Source of the DNA: an uncultured Actinomyces sp. | GTDB lineage: Bacteria; Actinomycetota; Actinomycetes; Actinomycetales; Actinomycetaceae | Assembly (NCBI GenBank): GCA_945949035.1 | Contig: CAMFDH010000050.1 | Coordinates: forward strand, 1 to 8,140 | Length of the DNA stretch: 8,140 nt | Direction of reading: 5' to 3' | In this document: piece by piece, positions 1-7,393 of the stretch | Layout: each line of letters starts with the position of its first letter | Position numbering within the stretch: position 1 is the first letter of the stretch | Position numbers and translations under genes: made by a program | Notes under the pieces: model-generated | What the model saw: only the letters and a program-made list of their open reading frames with translations | The model's database searches: none | Told to the model about the DNA's origin: nothing

Positions 1-1
1 T

Positions 2-934
2 GTTATCTTCCGCATTCAGGATGCTCTGGAGGGGATTCCGACCTCGTCCACCGGTTCACAGATCGCGGCTCTGGTTGAGAAGTCGGTTTCCCCGGGGTAC
101 GTCCTCTTCGGAGTCAGTCCCCACGGTATCGGGGTGGCATTCAGGCGGGCGCTGGGGGCGGCCATCGACTGGGACGACCTCGACCTAGAAGTGATTCACG
201 GCCCTTCTGTTTCCCCGGTCATGAACGTGGCGTTGGATGAGACCCTGGTCGAGGAGGTGTCGGCTGGACGACGCAAGCCTTTCATGCGCATTTGGGAATG
301 GGACTCACCCCAGATTGTCATTGGTTCATTCCAGAGCTTTGAGAATGAGATCAACTCCGAGGGGATAGAGAAGCACGACATCACGGTCTCGCGGCGGGTC
401 TCCGGCGGGGGAGCCATGTTCATGGAACCGGGCAACTGCATCACCTACTCGCTGGTGGTACCCACCTCCCTGGTTGATGGCATGTCATTCCAGGATTCGT
501 ATGAGTTCCTAGACCAGTGGGTGATGGCGGCACTTGAGAGGGTGGGCGTCAAAGCCTTTTATGTCCCGCTCAATGACATTGCTTCCTCGGCTGGAAAGAT
601 CGGCGGCGCAGCACAGAAACGCTGGGCCAACGGCTACATGCTGCACCACGTCACCATGTCCTATGACATCGACGCGGTGAAGATGATGGAGTGCCTGCGC
701 ATTGGCAAAGAGAAGATCCGCGATAAGGGACTTCGCTCAGCCAGCAAGCGGGTGGATCCCATGCGTAGCCAGACCGGCATGGAACGGGAAGCGATCATCG
801 AGGTCTTCATCGATCAGTTCAAGACTCTTTATCAGGCGACAGACGGCGAACTTACCGCAGACGACCTCGAGAAGGCTGAGGAACGGGTGGCGGAGAAGTT
901 CGGAACTGAAGAATGGATCCACCGCGTCCCCTGA
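2..934 (+). CDS. Lipoate--protein ligase family protein, 5' end outside the window
   Basis: Attaches lipoate (or octanoate) through an acyl-AMP intermediate to the lysine of lipoyl domains in 2-oxoacid dehydrogenase complexes or GcvH, in the cytoplasm. The frame is open from base 2, giving 310 complete codons before TGA at 932-934. A GTG at 134 could be read as a start, but the upstream 44 codons encode a plausible continuous protein resembling the end of the small accessory domain, so I treat the gene as partial. Numbering from that GTG, the catalytic BPL/LPL fold begins near residue 18. It shows NVALDE at 31-36, the lipoyl-AMP-binding motif RRVSGGGAMF at 87-96, and NDIASSAGKIGGAAQ at 147-161 with the expected adenylate-contacting lysine K155. 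E. coli LplA carries its accessory domain at the C-terminus; here it appears N-terminal, an order I associate with actinobacterial members. It converges with the helicase gene 8 bp away, with no terminator between them. Octanoyltransferase activity of the LipM type is an alternative. The family is certain; the exact substrate is not. Confidence 0.88.
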   Translation, partial: VIFRIQDALEGIPTSSTGSQIAALVEKSVSPGYVLFGVSPHGIGVAFRRALGAAIDWDDLDLEVIHGPSVSPVMNVALDETLVEEVSAGRRKPFMRIWEWDSPQIVIGSFQSFENEINSEGIEKHDITVSRRVSGGGAMFMEPGNCITYSLVVPTSLVDGMSFQDSYEFLDQWVMAALERVGVKAFYVPLNDIASSAGKIGGAAQKRWANGYMLHHVTMSYDIDAVKMMECLRIGKEKIRDKGLRSASKRVDPMRSQTGMEREAIIEVFIDQFKTLYQATDGELTADDLEKAEERVAEKFGTEEWIHRVP

Positions 935-942
935 CTCGATCC

Positions 943-3654
943 CTAACTGAGTGAGGCGAATGAAGTCGTTCGCAGGACGATGGTGTTGTTGACCAGGGCC
1001 TCGGGAACATCGAGGACGGCGGTGAGGCGCCACGCCCCACTGTCCTCGGGGTCCGAGATGATCTGCCTGACCACCCACCAGTTGCGATCCCCGGTTGCCG
1101 TCAGCGGTACATGCTCCGGGTCTTCGATGCCAAATGCGTCGAGGACGGCGTCCTCCTCGGGGCTCTCGATCATCTCGAACAGCTCAGCGGCTCGGGCCTG
1201 CTGATCGATTCGCATCCACTCAAACTCATCCCAGTAGGGATCCAGGGCGCTCTCAAATCGTGCCTGATCCCAGGGTGACCCCTCTGGTTCGGCAGCGGCA
1301 AGGCGCGTGCAGTTATCCCGCGACAGCAGTTCCACTCGGCGGAACATCTCGTTGCGGACGGCGGTGCGCAGGGCGTGGCGATTGGTGGAAAAGCGAATCT
1401 GGCCGTCCTCGCCCTCACCGAAGGCGCGCTCGGAGCCCTCGGCTCCGGTGTCGTCCGCCCGGCTGAGTGACTGGAGTTCGGTGCCGCTGACGCGTGCCTC
1501 CATCATCTGCTGCCACTCGGCCAGCAGCGAGGTGTCGACCGAAGTTAGCAGATCGCCCAGCCAGTCGATGATTCCCTGCACCTCATCGGTTTGGTAGTGG
1601 GCGGGCAGGATCTGCCGCAGTGCCTTGTAGGTGTCCGACAGGTAGCGCAGAATGACGCCCTCGGAGTTGTTGAGGTCGTAGCGTCCCACCAGCAGGGAGA
1701 AGGTGAGGCCGTCCTCAACCATCTCTCGAACGACTCGCTTGGGTGAGGGCTCGTGGCCTTTGACCCAGGGGTTGGTCTGCGCGAAGGTGGTGAATGAGGG
1801 CTTGATGATCTCTTCGAGGGGCTTGGGCCAAGAGATCTCGGCCAGGGCGTCCCGGCGCTGCTCGTAATCCAGTCCCTCTTCACGCATGGTTTGGAAGGCG
1901 CGGTCTCGCGCCATACGTTGCTGGGCGTAGAGCAGCTGGCGGGGGTCCTCCATGACGGACTCGATCACCGAAACCACATCGATGGCAAAGGTTGGCGACT
2001 CGGGGTCAAGGAGGTCGAGGGCGGCCAACGCGAAGGGAGCCAGCGGTTGGTTGAGGGCGAAGTCATCGGGTAGATCCCGGACTACCTTGATGGCGGAACC
2101 ACCCTCACGCTGCCCCTTGGGAACCCGTTCGATGAGGCCGGCCTGCAGTAGGGAGCGGTAGATGTCCCCGAACTCGCGCAGGAAGCGGTTGGAAGCGGCC
2201 TCCTCCGCACCGACGTGCTGGGAGTCTGCGGCATCACGCCCCAGGCGTAGCAGCCGGGCTTCGGGGTCGCCCGGCCCCTCAAGAACATTGAGGAAGACCG
2301 AGTGGCTGGTGTGAAAGCGGGGGCGAAGCACTTCAGGTTGCGCTTCCGTGAGGCGCTCAAAAGTGGCCTTGGTCCACGACAGCTCGCCCTGCTTCTTGGG
2401 GGCGAGGCCGCGCTTTGCCATCTTCTTCTGCTTCTTCTTGTCCCCGGCCTCTTGAGCTGCGGTCATGCGGGCGCGACGGGCCAGCGACTCGATCTCTTCG
2501 GGTGCGGCAAGAGCCTTGACATAGCCGATGGTGTCGAAACCGGGTCGGCCGGCACGTCCCGCAATCTGGTGGAACTCTCGCGCCGACAGGTGTCTCATGC
2601 GGGCCCCGTCATACTTCACCAGAGAGGTAAAGAGGACGCAGCGGATCGGCACGTTGATACCGACCCCGAGGGTGTCGGTGCCGCAGATGACCTGGAGAAG
2701 GCCGCGCTGAGCCAGGCGTTCCACCAGGCGGCGGTAGCGAGGAAGCATCCCGGCGTGGTGGACGGCGATGCCCTTGAGCAGCAGTTCACGCAGGGTTTTG
2801 CCGAAGCCGCGCGACAGCTCAACCCCACGCAGGGTGTCCTGTATCTCTGAGCGAATGTCCTTGGGCAGGTCGAGGGTGCGACTGAGTGAGACGGCGGTCT
2901 TCACGGCGTCATTCTGGGTGAAGTGAACGACGTAGATGGGGGAGCGAGCCTCTTTGATGAGGCGCTCGACGACGGGACCGAACTCATCCACCAGGTATTC
3001 GTACTCAAGGGGAACCGGGCGCTGAGCATCTGAGATCAGCGAGGTCTCACGGCCGGTGCGTTCCTTGAGGTCAGCTGCGATCTGGCTGGTGTCTCCGAGG
3101 GTGGCAGAGAGGAAGACGAACTGGGGGTTTGGAAGTTCAAGTAGCGGGACCTGCCAGGCCCAGCCGCGCTGCGGGTCACCGTAGAAATGGAACTCATCCA
3201 TGATGACCATGTCGCTGTCCAAACCCTCGCCCTCGCGTAGCGACTGGTTGGCAAGGATCTCTGCGGTGCAGCAGATGATGGGGGCCAGTGGGTTGAGGGC
3301 GACATCGCCGGTGACCATGCCGACGTTCGAGGCGCCAAAGGCATCGACCAGTTCGAAGAACTTCTCTGACACCAGGGCCTTGAGGGGGGCTGTGTAGTAG
3401 GAACGTCCCCCGCGAGCCAGGGAGATGAAGTGGGCCGCAAGCGCGATGAGGGACTTACCCGACCCGGTCGGTGTCTGCGCGATGACGTGCTTGCCGTCGA
3501 GCAGTTCCAGCAGCGCATCCTCCTGGTGAGGATAGAGGGGGCGACCCGATTCCTCCGCCCAGTCGGCGAAAGCTTCGTAGAGGTCATCGATGCTCTCGGA
3601 CAGTCCTTCGTCCTCGAGTTGATCGAGCAGTGAGTTCAGTGTTGCGGCAGCCAT
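943..3654 (-). CDS. Ski2/Mtr4-like DEAD/DEAH-box RNA helicase with DUF3516-type C-terminal region
   Basis: Predicted ATP-dependent superfamily 2 helicase of 903 residues, probably acting on RNA. Visible motifs: Q-like YPHQ at 41-44, motif I TPTGSGKS at 61-68, Ia TAPLKAL at 88-94, Ib-like CTAEILANQ at 129-137, motif II DEFH at 153-156, motif III SAT at 183-185, motif V GTDTLGVGIN at 325-334, and motif VI HQIAGRAGRPG at 362-372. The HHAGMLP element at 299-305 is characteristic of the Ski2/Mtr4 group. A lysine-rich stretch near 406-422 may contact nucleic acid. Residues from about 430 to 903 are mostly helical-looking and match what I recall as the DUF3516 region of actinobacterial helicases; I see no known enzyme motif there. 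The ATG at 3654 is the first methionine, and the next in frame is M113, past motif I, so this start is firm. An AGGGA directly abuts the ATG, too close for a normal Shine-Dalgarno site. Transcribed divergently from the FAH gene. The precise RNA target is unknown. Confidence 0.9.
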   Translation of the reverse strand: MAAATLNSLLDQLEDEGLSESIDDLYEAFADWAEESGRPLYPHQEDALLELLDGKHVIAQTPTGSGKSLIALAAHFISLARGGRSYYTAPLKALVSEKFFELVDAFGASNVGMVTGDVALNPLAPIICCTAEILANQSLREGEGLDSDMVIMDEFHFYGDPQRGWAWQVPLLELPNPQFVFLSATLGDTSQIAADLKERTGRETSLISDAQRPVPLEYEYLVDEFGPVVERLIKEARSPIYVVHFTQNDAVKTAVSLSRTLDLPKDIRSEIQDTLRGVELSRGFGKTLRELLLKGIAVHHAGMLPRYRRLVERLAQRGLLQVICGTDTLGVGINVPIRCVLFTSLVKYDGARMRHLSAREFHQIAGRAGRPGFDTIGYVKALAAPEEIESLARRARMTAAQEAGDKKKQKKMAKRGLAPKKQGELSWTKATFERLTEAQPEVLRPRFHTSHSVFLNVLEGPGDPEARLLRLGRDAADSQHVGAEEAASNRFLREFGDIYRSLLQAGLIERVPKGQREGGSAIKVVRDLPDDFALNQPLAPFALAALDLLDPESPTFAIDVVSVIESVMEDPRQLLYAQQRMARDRAFQTMREEGLDYEQRRDALAEISWPKPLEEIIKPSFTTFAQTNPWVKGHEPSPKRVVREMVEDGLTFSLLVGRYDLNNSEGVILRYLSDTYKALRQILPAHYQTDEVQGIIDWLGDLLTSVDTSLLAEWQQMMEARVSGTELQSLSRADDTGAEGSERAFGEGEDGQIRFSTNRHALRTAVRNEMFRRVELLSRDNCTRLAAAEPEGSPWDQARFESALDPYWDEFEWMRIDQQARAAELFEMIESPEEDAVLDAFGIEDPEHVPLTATGDRNWWVVRQIISDPEDSGAWRLTAVLDVPEALVNNTIVLRTTSFASLS

Positions 3655-3778
3655 TCCCTGATCATCCCACGCCGAATGACCCCGGGGCCCGGTCCCGGGC
3701 CTTTCAGGTCCTGCGCCGCAGGCGAAAGCGCGCTCACTTTCGTACTGCTCCCCCCTGACCCGTGGTTAGAATCGCGTC
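3655..3778. other. Divergent intergenic region with several inverted repeats
   Basis: This 124-bp region carries the promoters of the helicase (leftward) and the FAH gene (rightward). Three compact dyads are visible. GGCCC and GGGCC arms lie around 3686-3701. A perfect CCTGC-GCC-GCAGG hairpin occupies 3710-3722. CGAAAG (3723-3728) and CTTTCG (3737-3742) flank a spacer that includes the palindrome AGCGCGCT (3727-3734). They could be operator sites or structure in the helicase 5' leader. No coding potential is seen. Confidence 0.4.
3767..3772 (+). promoter_or_regulatory. Predicted -10 box (TAGAAT) for a leaderless FAH-family mRNA
   Basis: TAGAAT fits the actinobacterial TANNNT -10 consensus and ends 6 bases before the ATG at 3779. 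Transcription would be expected to start at or within a base of that ATG. No Shine-Dalgarno sequence lies upstream of the start, which agrees with a leaderless message. No clear -35 box is seen at the usual distance, as is common for such promoters. Confidence 0.6.
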
Positions 3779-4555
3779 ATGCGTATAGTGCGATTCTCAG
3801 ACGGTTCTTCCCCCAAGTACGGCTTCATCAAAGATGATTCCACGCGGATCTTCGGACTGCGTGGCGACCCCCTGTTCAACCAGATTGAACTGAACGGAGA
3901 GGTGTTTGAACTGGACGAGGTTCGCCTGCTCTCGCCGGTGATTCCCCGTTCCAAGGTGGTTGGGGTCGGGCGCAACTATGCGGCGCATGTTGCCGAGATG
4001 GGGGCTGAGGTTCCCGCGGAACCAGTCTTTTTCATCAAACCAAACACCTCGGTGATCGGACCGGATGATCCCATTGTGCTTCCCCGGTGGTCGAATCACG
4101 TTGAACCCGAGGGCGAACTGGCGGTCATCATCAAGACGGTGGCCAAGGACCTGAAGCCGGAGGACGTCGATGACGTCGTCTTCGGTTACACCATCGGTAA
4201 CGATGTCTCCGCCCGCGACAAGCAGAAGCTGGATGGTCAGTGGACGCGCGCCAAGGGCTTCGATTCTGCCTGCCCCCTGGGGCCCTGGGTCGTGGTTGAC
4301 CCAGAGCTTGACGTCGACAACTTGAAGATCACCACCACCGTCAACGGTGAGGTTCGTCAGGACGACTCGACCTCATCAATGATCGTCGGGGTTCGCGACC
4401 TGATTGTGGCGGCCTCGCAGGCATTCACGTTGCTGCCGGGTGACGTCATCCTGACTGGTACCCCGGCCGGGGTGGCCCCGATTCAGGCGGGGGACCGGGT
4501 CAACATTGAGATCGAGGGGATCGGTACGCTGACGAACCCGGTTCTGCGCCGCTAG
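3779..4555 (+). CDS. Fumarylacetoacetate hydrolase (FAH) family protein
   Basis: A 258-residue single-domain FAH-fold enzyme. The family hydrolyses or decarboxylates acylpyruvates and related 2-keto acids, or isomerises homoprotocatechuate-pathway intermediates, using Mg2+ or Mn2+. Visible landmarks are VGVGRNYAAH (61-70), FFIKPNT (84-90), the metal-ligand segment EPEGELAV (109-116) with E111 and E113 as likely ligands, YTIGNDVSARD (137-147) with D142 as the third ligand, RAKGFD (157-162) with probable catalytic lysine K159, and the C-terminal GDVILTGTPAGV (221-232). All expected ligands are present, so it should be active. An FAH gene close to gltX is a conserved actinobacterial arrangement (Rv2993c and Rv2992c, from memory), but its real substrate is not settled there and nothing nearby suggests an aromatic degradation pathway. 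Oxaloacetate decarboxylase or acylpyruvase activity, as in the FAHD1 family, is a possible alternative. The start is supported by the -10 box just upstream. Its TAG stop overlaps the stop of the convergent aminotransferase gene. Confidence 0.92.
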   Translation: MRIVRFSDGSSPKYGFIKDDSTRIFGLRGDPLFNQIELNGEVFELDEVRLLSPVIPRSKVVGVGRNYAAHVAEMGAEVPAEPVFFIKPNTSVIGPDDPIVLPRWSNHVEPEGELAVIIKTVAKDLKPEDVDDVVFGYTIGNDVSARDKQKLDGQWTRAKGFDSACPLGPWVVVDPELDVDNLKITTTVNGEVRQDDSTSSMIVGVRDLIVAASQAFTLLPGDVILTGTPAGVAPIQAGDRVNIEIEGIGTLTNPVLRR

Positions 4556-5739
4556 TTCCCCTTCTGGGCGAGGTCGACGATGGCCTTGACGACCTTCGCC
4601 CAGGGCTCCGGTGACATGGCAGCGTTGACTCGAATCCAGCGCTCGTAGCCCCGACCCAAAGAGGTGCCGTCGTTGACTGCGACGCGGTAGTCCTCGCGAA
4701 GCAGAGTGGCCGGATCCTCGACGCCTTCGATGTTCTCAAACCCGATCCACGTCAGGTAGGTGGCTTCGGGGCGGAAGTAGTCGAGGCCGGTTCCTGCCAG
4801 CGCCTCTCCCAGCAGGTCGAGGTTGGCGTTGATCTGGGCAATCGCCTCGCCCAACCACTCATCGGAAGAGAGGTAGGCGGGCACTGCCGCGAGCAGGCCG
4901 AGTGCCGCCGGATACCCGAAGGCTCCCTTGGCCGCTCCAAGGTACTTTTCGCGCAGCTGGGCATCCGGGATGATGACCTGGGCGCAGTTCAAACCCGCGA
5001 CGTTCCAGGCCTTTGAAGCTGAGACTGCGGTGACGGTGTGCTCTGCATAGCTGGGGCCCAGTGAGGCGTAGGAGACGAAGTTTCCGGGATCGCCGAGGAC
5101 GAGGGGCGAGTGCACCTCATCCGCGAAAACCAGGGCGTCGTACTTAGAGACAACATCGTGGAGGGCGTGCAGTTCTTCAACCGAAAGGTTTCGTCCCGTC
5201 GGGTTCCACGGGTTGCAGAGAATGACCAGACCCGCACCGGCCTTGAGCCCGTCCTCAATCCCCTCCAGGTCCAGGGACCACGCTTCCTCTGCACTACTGG
5301 CATTCTCGGAGTGCAGCGAGGGGACCTCAATGACCTCGCGGCCGTGTTCGACGGGAATCGTCAGGAACGGCATGTAAGCCGGGGTGGGGACGACGACGGC
5401 TGAACCGGGGCGGGTGAGGAACTGGATTGTCGCCCTCATCGAACTGAGCACCGAGGGCGCTACGTCGATCCACCCCTCTTTGATGACCCAGCCGAAGCAT
5501 CGATCCTGCAGCTCTACCAGCGCGGTCTTGACCGCCTCGCGAGCCCAGGCCGGGGGGTAGCCGAAGAAGCCCTGGTCGATGGCTTTGCGAAGCCTGGCTT
5601 CGACAGCGGGGGAGGTGCCGAAGTCCATTTCGGCAACCCAGGCTCCCAGTGTCGACTCGCCACCTGTTGTCGTCACACCTGACCACTTCTGGGTCCCAGC
5701 CTCAGTTAACTCGGCCTCACTTGGTGTCCACAGAGTCAT
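4552..5739 (-). CDS. PLP-dependent aminotransferase / C-S lyase of the PatB/MalY family
   Basis: A 395-residue fold-type I PLP enzyme of class I/II. PatB/MalY relatives cleave C-S bonds, for example cystathionine beta-lyase or cysteine desulfhydrase activity, releasing pyruvate and ammonia; some are true aminotransferases. Evidence: [13 protein letters not shown] (34-46) resembles the W-ADMDF signature of the family, followed by FFGYPP (58-63). PAYMPF (120-125) supplies the ring-stacking tyrosine Y122. CNPWNPTGR (175-183) contains N179. ADEVH (206-210) has D207, expected to pair with the pyridine nitrogen. [11 protein letters not shown] (240-250) has the Schiff-base lysine K243. RWIRVNAA (367-374) holds the carboxylate-binding arginine R370. 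Length is normal for the family. The ATG start is backed by an AGGAAGAG ribosome site 7 bases upstream. It lies on the opposite strand between two genes that are neighbours in other actinobacteria. Substrate, and lyase versus transaminase, cannot be decided from sequence alone. Confidence 0.9.
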   Translation of the reverse strand: MTLWTPSEAELTEAGTQKWSGVTTTGGESTLGAWVAEMDFGTSPAVEARLRKAIDQGFFGYPPAWAREAVKTALVELQDRCFGWVIKEGWIDVAPSVLSSMRATIQFLTRPGSAVVVPTPAYMPFLTIPVEHGREVIEVPSLHSENASSAEEAWSLDLEGIEDGLKAGAGLVILCNPWNPTGRNLSVEELHALHDVVSKYDALVFADEVHSPLVLGDPGNFVSYASLGPSYAEHTVTAVSASKAWNVAGLNCAQVIIPDAQLREKYLGAAKGAFGYPAALGLLAAVPAYLSSDEWLGEAIAQINANLDLLGEALAGTGLDYFRPEATYLTWIGFENIEGVEDPATLLREDYRVAVNDGTSLGRGYERWIRVNAAMSPEPWAKVVKAIVDLAQKGN

Positions 5740-5746
5740 TTCCGGT

Positions 5747-5754
5747 CTCTTCCT
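5747..5754 (-). promoter_or_regulatory. Ribosome binding site of the aminotransferase gene
   Basis: On the minus strand AGGAAGAG lies 7 bases before the ATG at 5739, a standard Shine-Dalgarno spacing. It fixes the start of this gene and contrasts with the FAH gene and gltX, which have no such site. Confidence 0.75.
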
Positions 5755-5877
5755 GCTTCACTGCACAACGGGTACCCGCCTATCTTCCCACTCAATGCGG
5801 TTGCGGGGAGGCGCCAGGCGCACCCGGTTGCGTTGAGGCCCACATAATCCGCAGTATGGAGCGCTTCACGGCGGCGG

Positions 5878-5883
5878 TAAGCT
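5878..5883 (+). promoter_or_regulatory. Candidate -10 box (TAAGCT) for gltX
   Basis: TAAGCT fits TANNNT and ends 8 bases before the gltX ATG at 5892, which would give a leader of at most a base or two. No Shine-Dalgarno sequence precedes this ATG. No -35 box is evident. The match is short, so this is a weaker call than the one before the FAH gene. Confidence 0.4.
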
Positions 5884-5891
5884 GGTTGATC

Positions 5892-7391
5892 ATGACTACT
5901 TCTGTTTCCGACGGACCCAAGGTCCGTGTGCGTTTCTGCCCGTCTCCAACCGGAACCCCCCACGTCGGGATGGTCCGTACCGCCCTGTTCAACTGGGCCT
6001 ACGCGCGCCACACGGGGGGCACATTCGTCTTCCGCATCGAAGACACCGATGCTGCTCGGGACTCCGAAGAGTCATTCGAGCAGATTATGGAATCGATGCG
6101 CTGGCTCGGCCTCGACTGGGATGAGGGCGTCGGGGTCGGTGGACCCCACGGGCCCTACCGCCAGTCAGAGCGGATGGACATCTACAAGGACGTGGCGCGG
6201 AAGCTGCTTGAGGGCGGCTATGCGTACGAGTCGTTCTCGACCCCCGAAGAGGTCGAGGAGCGTCACCGCGCTGCCGGACGCAACCCGAAGCTGGGCTACG
6301 ACGGCTTTGACCGCGACCTAACCGAAGAGCAGAAGGCCGCTTTCCGGGCAGAGGGACGCGAACCTGTCATTCGTATCCGTATGCCTGATGAGGACGTCTC
6401 TTTCAACGACCTGATTCGCGGTGAGGTGACGTTCAAGCCGGGTTCAGTGCCCGACTACGTCATCGTTCGTGCCAACGGAGATCCGCTCTACACCCTGGTC
6501 AACCCGGTTGATGACGCCCTCATGGACATCACCCACGTCCTGCGTGGTGAGGATCTGCTTTCCTCCACCCCGCGCCAGGTCGTCCTCATGAAGGCGCTGG
6601 TTGAGCTGGGGGTTGCGAAGTACATCCCGCTCTACGGTCACCTTCCCTACGTGATGGGAGAGGGCAACAAGAAGCTCTCCAAGCGCGACCCGGAGTCGAA
6701 CCTGCTGCTGCACCGTGAGAACGGAATGATTGCAGAGGGGCTGCTCAACTACCTGTCGCTGCTGGGCTGGGCAATCAGCCCGGATGAGGACATCTTCTCG
6801 ATGGAAGAGATGGTGGCGGCCTTTGACATCAAGGACGTCAACCCGAACCCGGCGCGTTTCGACATCAAGAAGTGCACGGCCATCAACGCCACGCACATCC
6901 GTCTGCTCGAGGCCGAGGACTTCCGTGATCGACTGGTGCCGTTCCTGCACCGCGCCTCCCTGGTCAGTGCGGAGCGCTTCGAGGATCTGCTTCCTGAGGA
7001 GCAGCGCATTCTCACAGCCGCTGCGCCCCTGGTGCAGACCCGGATGCAGGTGCTGGGGGAGGCCCCGGATTTGCTGGCGTTCCTCTTCACCCTCGATGAC
7101 CAGATTGTCATCGCGGATGATGCGCGCAAGCAGCTCAAAGAGAACGCTCCCGAGGTGCTCGCGGCAGCCATTGAGGCACTGGAGCCGATCCCAGCCGAGG
7201 AGTTTACGGCTGAGAAGATCCAGGAGGCGCTCAACGTCGCCCTGATCGAAGGCCTGGGTCTGAAGCCACGTTTCGCCTTCACCCCACCCCGCGTCGCCCT
7301 CACCGGTCGCCGGATTTCCCCGCCGCTGTTTGAGTCGATGGAGATCCTTGGCAAGGACGCATCCCTGACCCGTTTCAGGAACTTCTCCTAG
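5892..7391 (+). CDS. gltX: Glutamyl-tRNA synthetase
   Basis: Class Ia aminoacyl-tRNA synthetase that joins glutamate to tRNA-Glu in the cytoplasm; in bacteria using GatCAB it also charges tRNA-Gln with glutamate. The 499 residues match the usual length. [14 protein letters not shown] (14-27) contains the HIGH-type motif as HVGM, FRIEDTD (47-53) is the conserved Rossmann-fold segment, and KKLSKRD (260-266) is the KMSKS loop. [16 protein letters not shown] (214-229) and NYLSLLGW (286-293) are further GluRS signatures. The connective-peptide region near 110-120 has no cysteines, so the zinc site of the E. coli enzyme is missing, as I recall for the M. tuberculosis enzyme. The frame extends upstream to 5649, but ATG 5892 is chosen because the conserved domain starts 9-10 residues later; ATG 5856 is the only nearby competitor and would add 12 non-conserved residues. 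The genes for its tRNA substrates lie directly downstream. Confidence 0.97.
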   Translation: MTTSVSDGPKVRVRFCPSPTGTPHVGMVRTALFNWAYARHTGGTFVFRIEDTDAARDSEESFEQIMESMRWLGLDWDEGVGVGGPHGPYRQSERMDIYKDVARKLLEGGYAYESFSTPEEVEERHRAAGRNPKLGYDGFDRDLTEEQKAAFRAEGREPVIRIRMPDEDVSFNDLIRGEVTFKPGSVPDYVIVRANGDPLYTLVNPVDDALMDITHVLRGEDLLSSTPRQVVLMKALVELGVAKYIPLYGHLPYVMGEGNKKLSKRDPESNLLLHRENGMIAEGLLNYLSLLGWAISPDEDIFSMEEMVAAFDIKDVNPNPARFDIKKCTAINATHIRLLEAEDFRDRLVPFLHRASLVSAERFEDLLPEEQRILTAAAPLVQTRMQVLGEAPDLLAFLFTLDDQIVIADDARKQLKENAPEVLAAAIEALEPIPAEEFTAEKIQEALNVALIEGLGLKPRFAFTPPRVALTGRRISPPLFESMEILGKDASLTRFRNFS

Positions 7392-7393
7392 TG

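Larger units (their letters stand above)
5740..5891. other. Divergent intergenic region between the aminotransferase and gltX
   Basis: This 152-bp stretch holds promoters for both flanking genes. It contains a perfect 10-bp palindrome CGGGTACCCG at 5769-5778 and a direct repeat CGGTTGCG at 5798-5805 and 5825-5832. Either could bind a regulator. The gltX frame stays open back through this region, but the encoded residues do not resemble a GluRS N-terminus, so I regard it as non-coding. Confidence 0.4.

Noticed and set aside
134..136. GTG as the true start of the lipoate ligase
   Set aside because: No ribosome site precedes it, and the upstream in-frame codons continue a plausible protein sequence to the window edge.
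2302..2850. Forward open frame of 182 codons inside the helicase gene
   Set aside because: It overlaps conserved helicase motifs V and VI read on the minus strand, has no ribosome site, and encodes a low-complexity product.
3686..3701. GC dyad as a rho-independent terminator
   Set aside because: It sits between two divergent gene starts, so neither gene would need it, and it is not followed by a real T-tract.
5649..5891. Upstream extension of the gltX frame by 81 codons
   Set aside because: It overlaps the start of the divergent aminotransferase gene and its ribosome site, and the added residues do not resemble any GluRS N-terminus.
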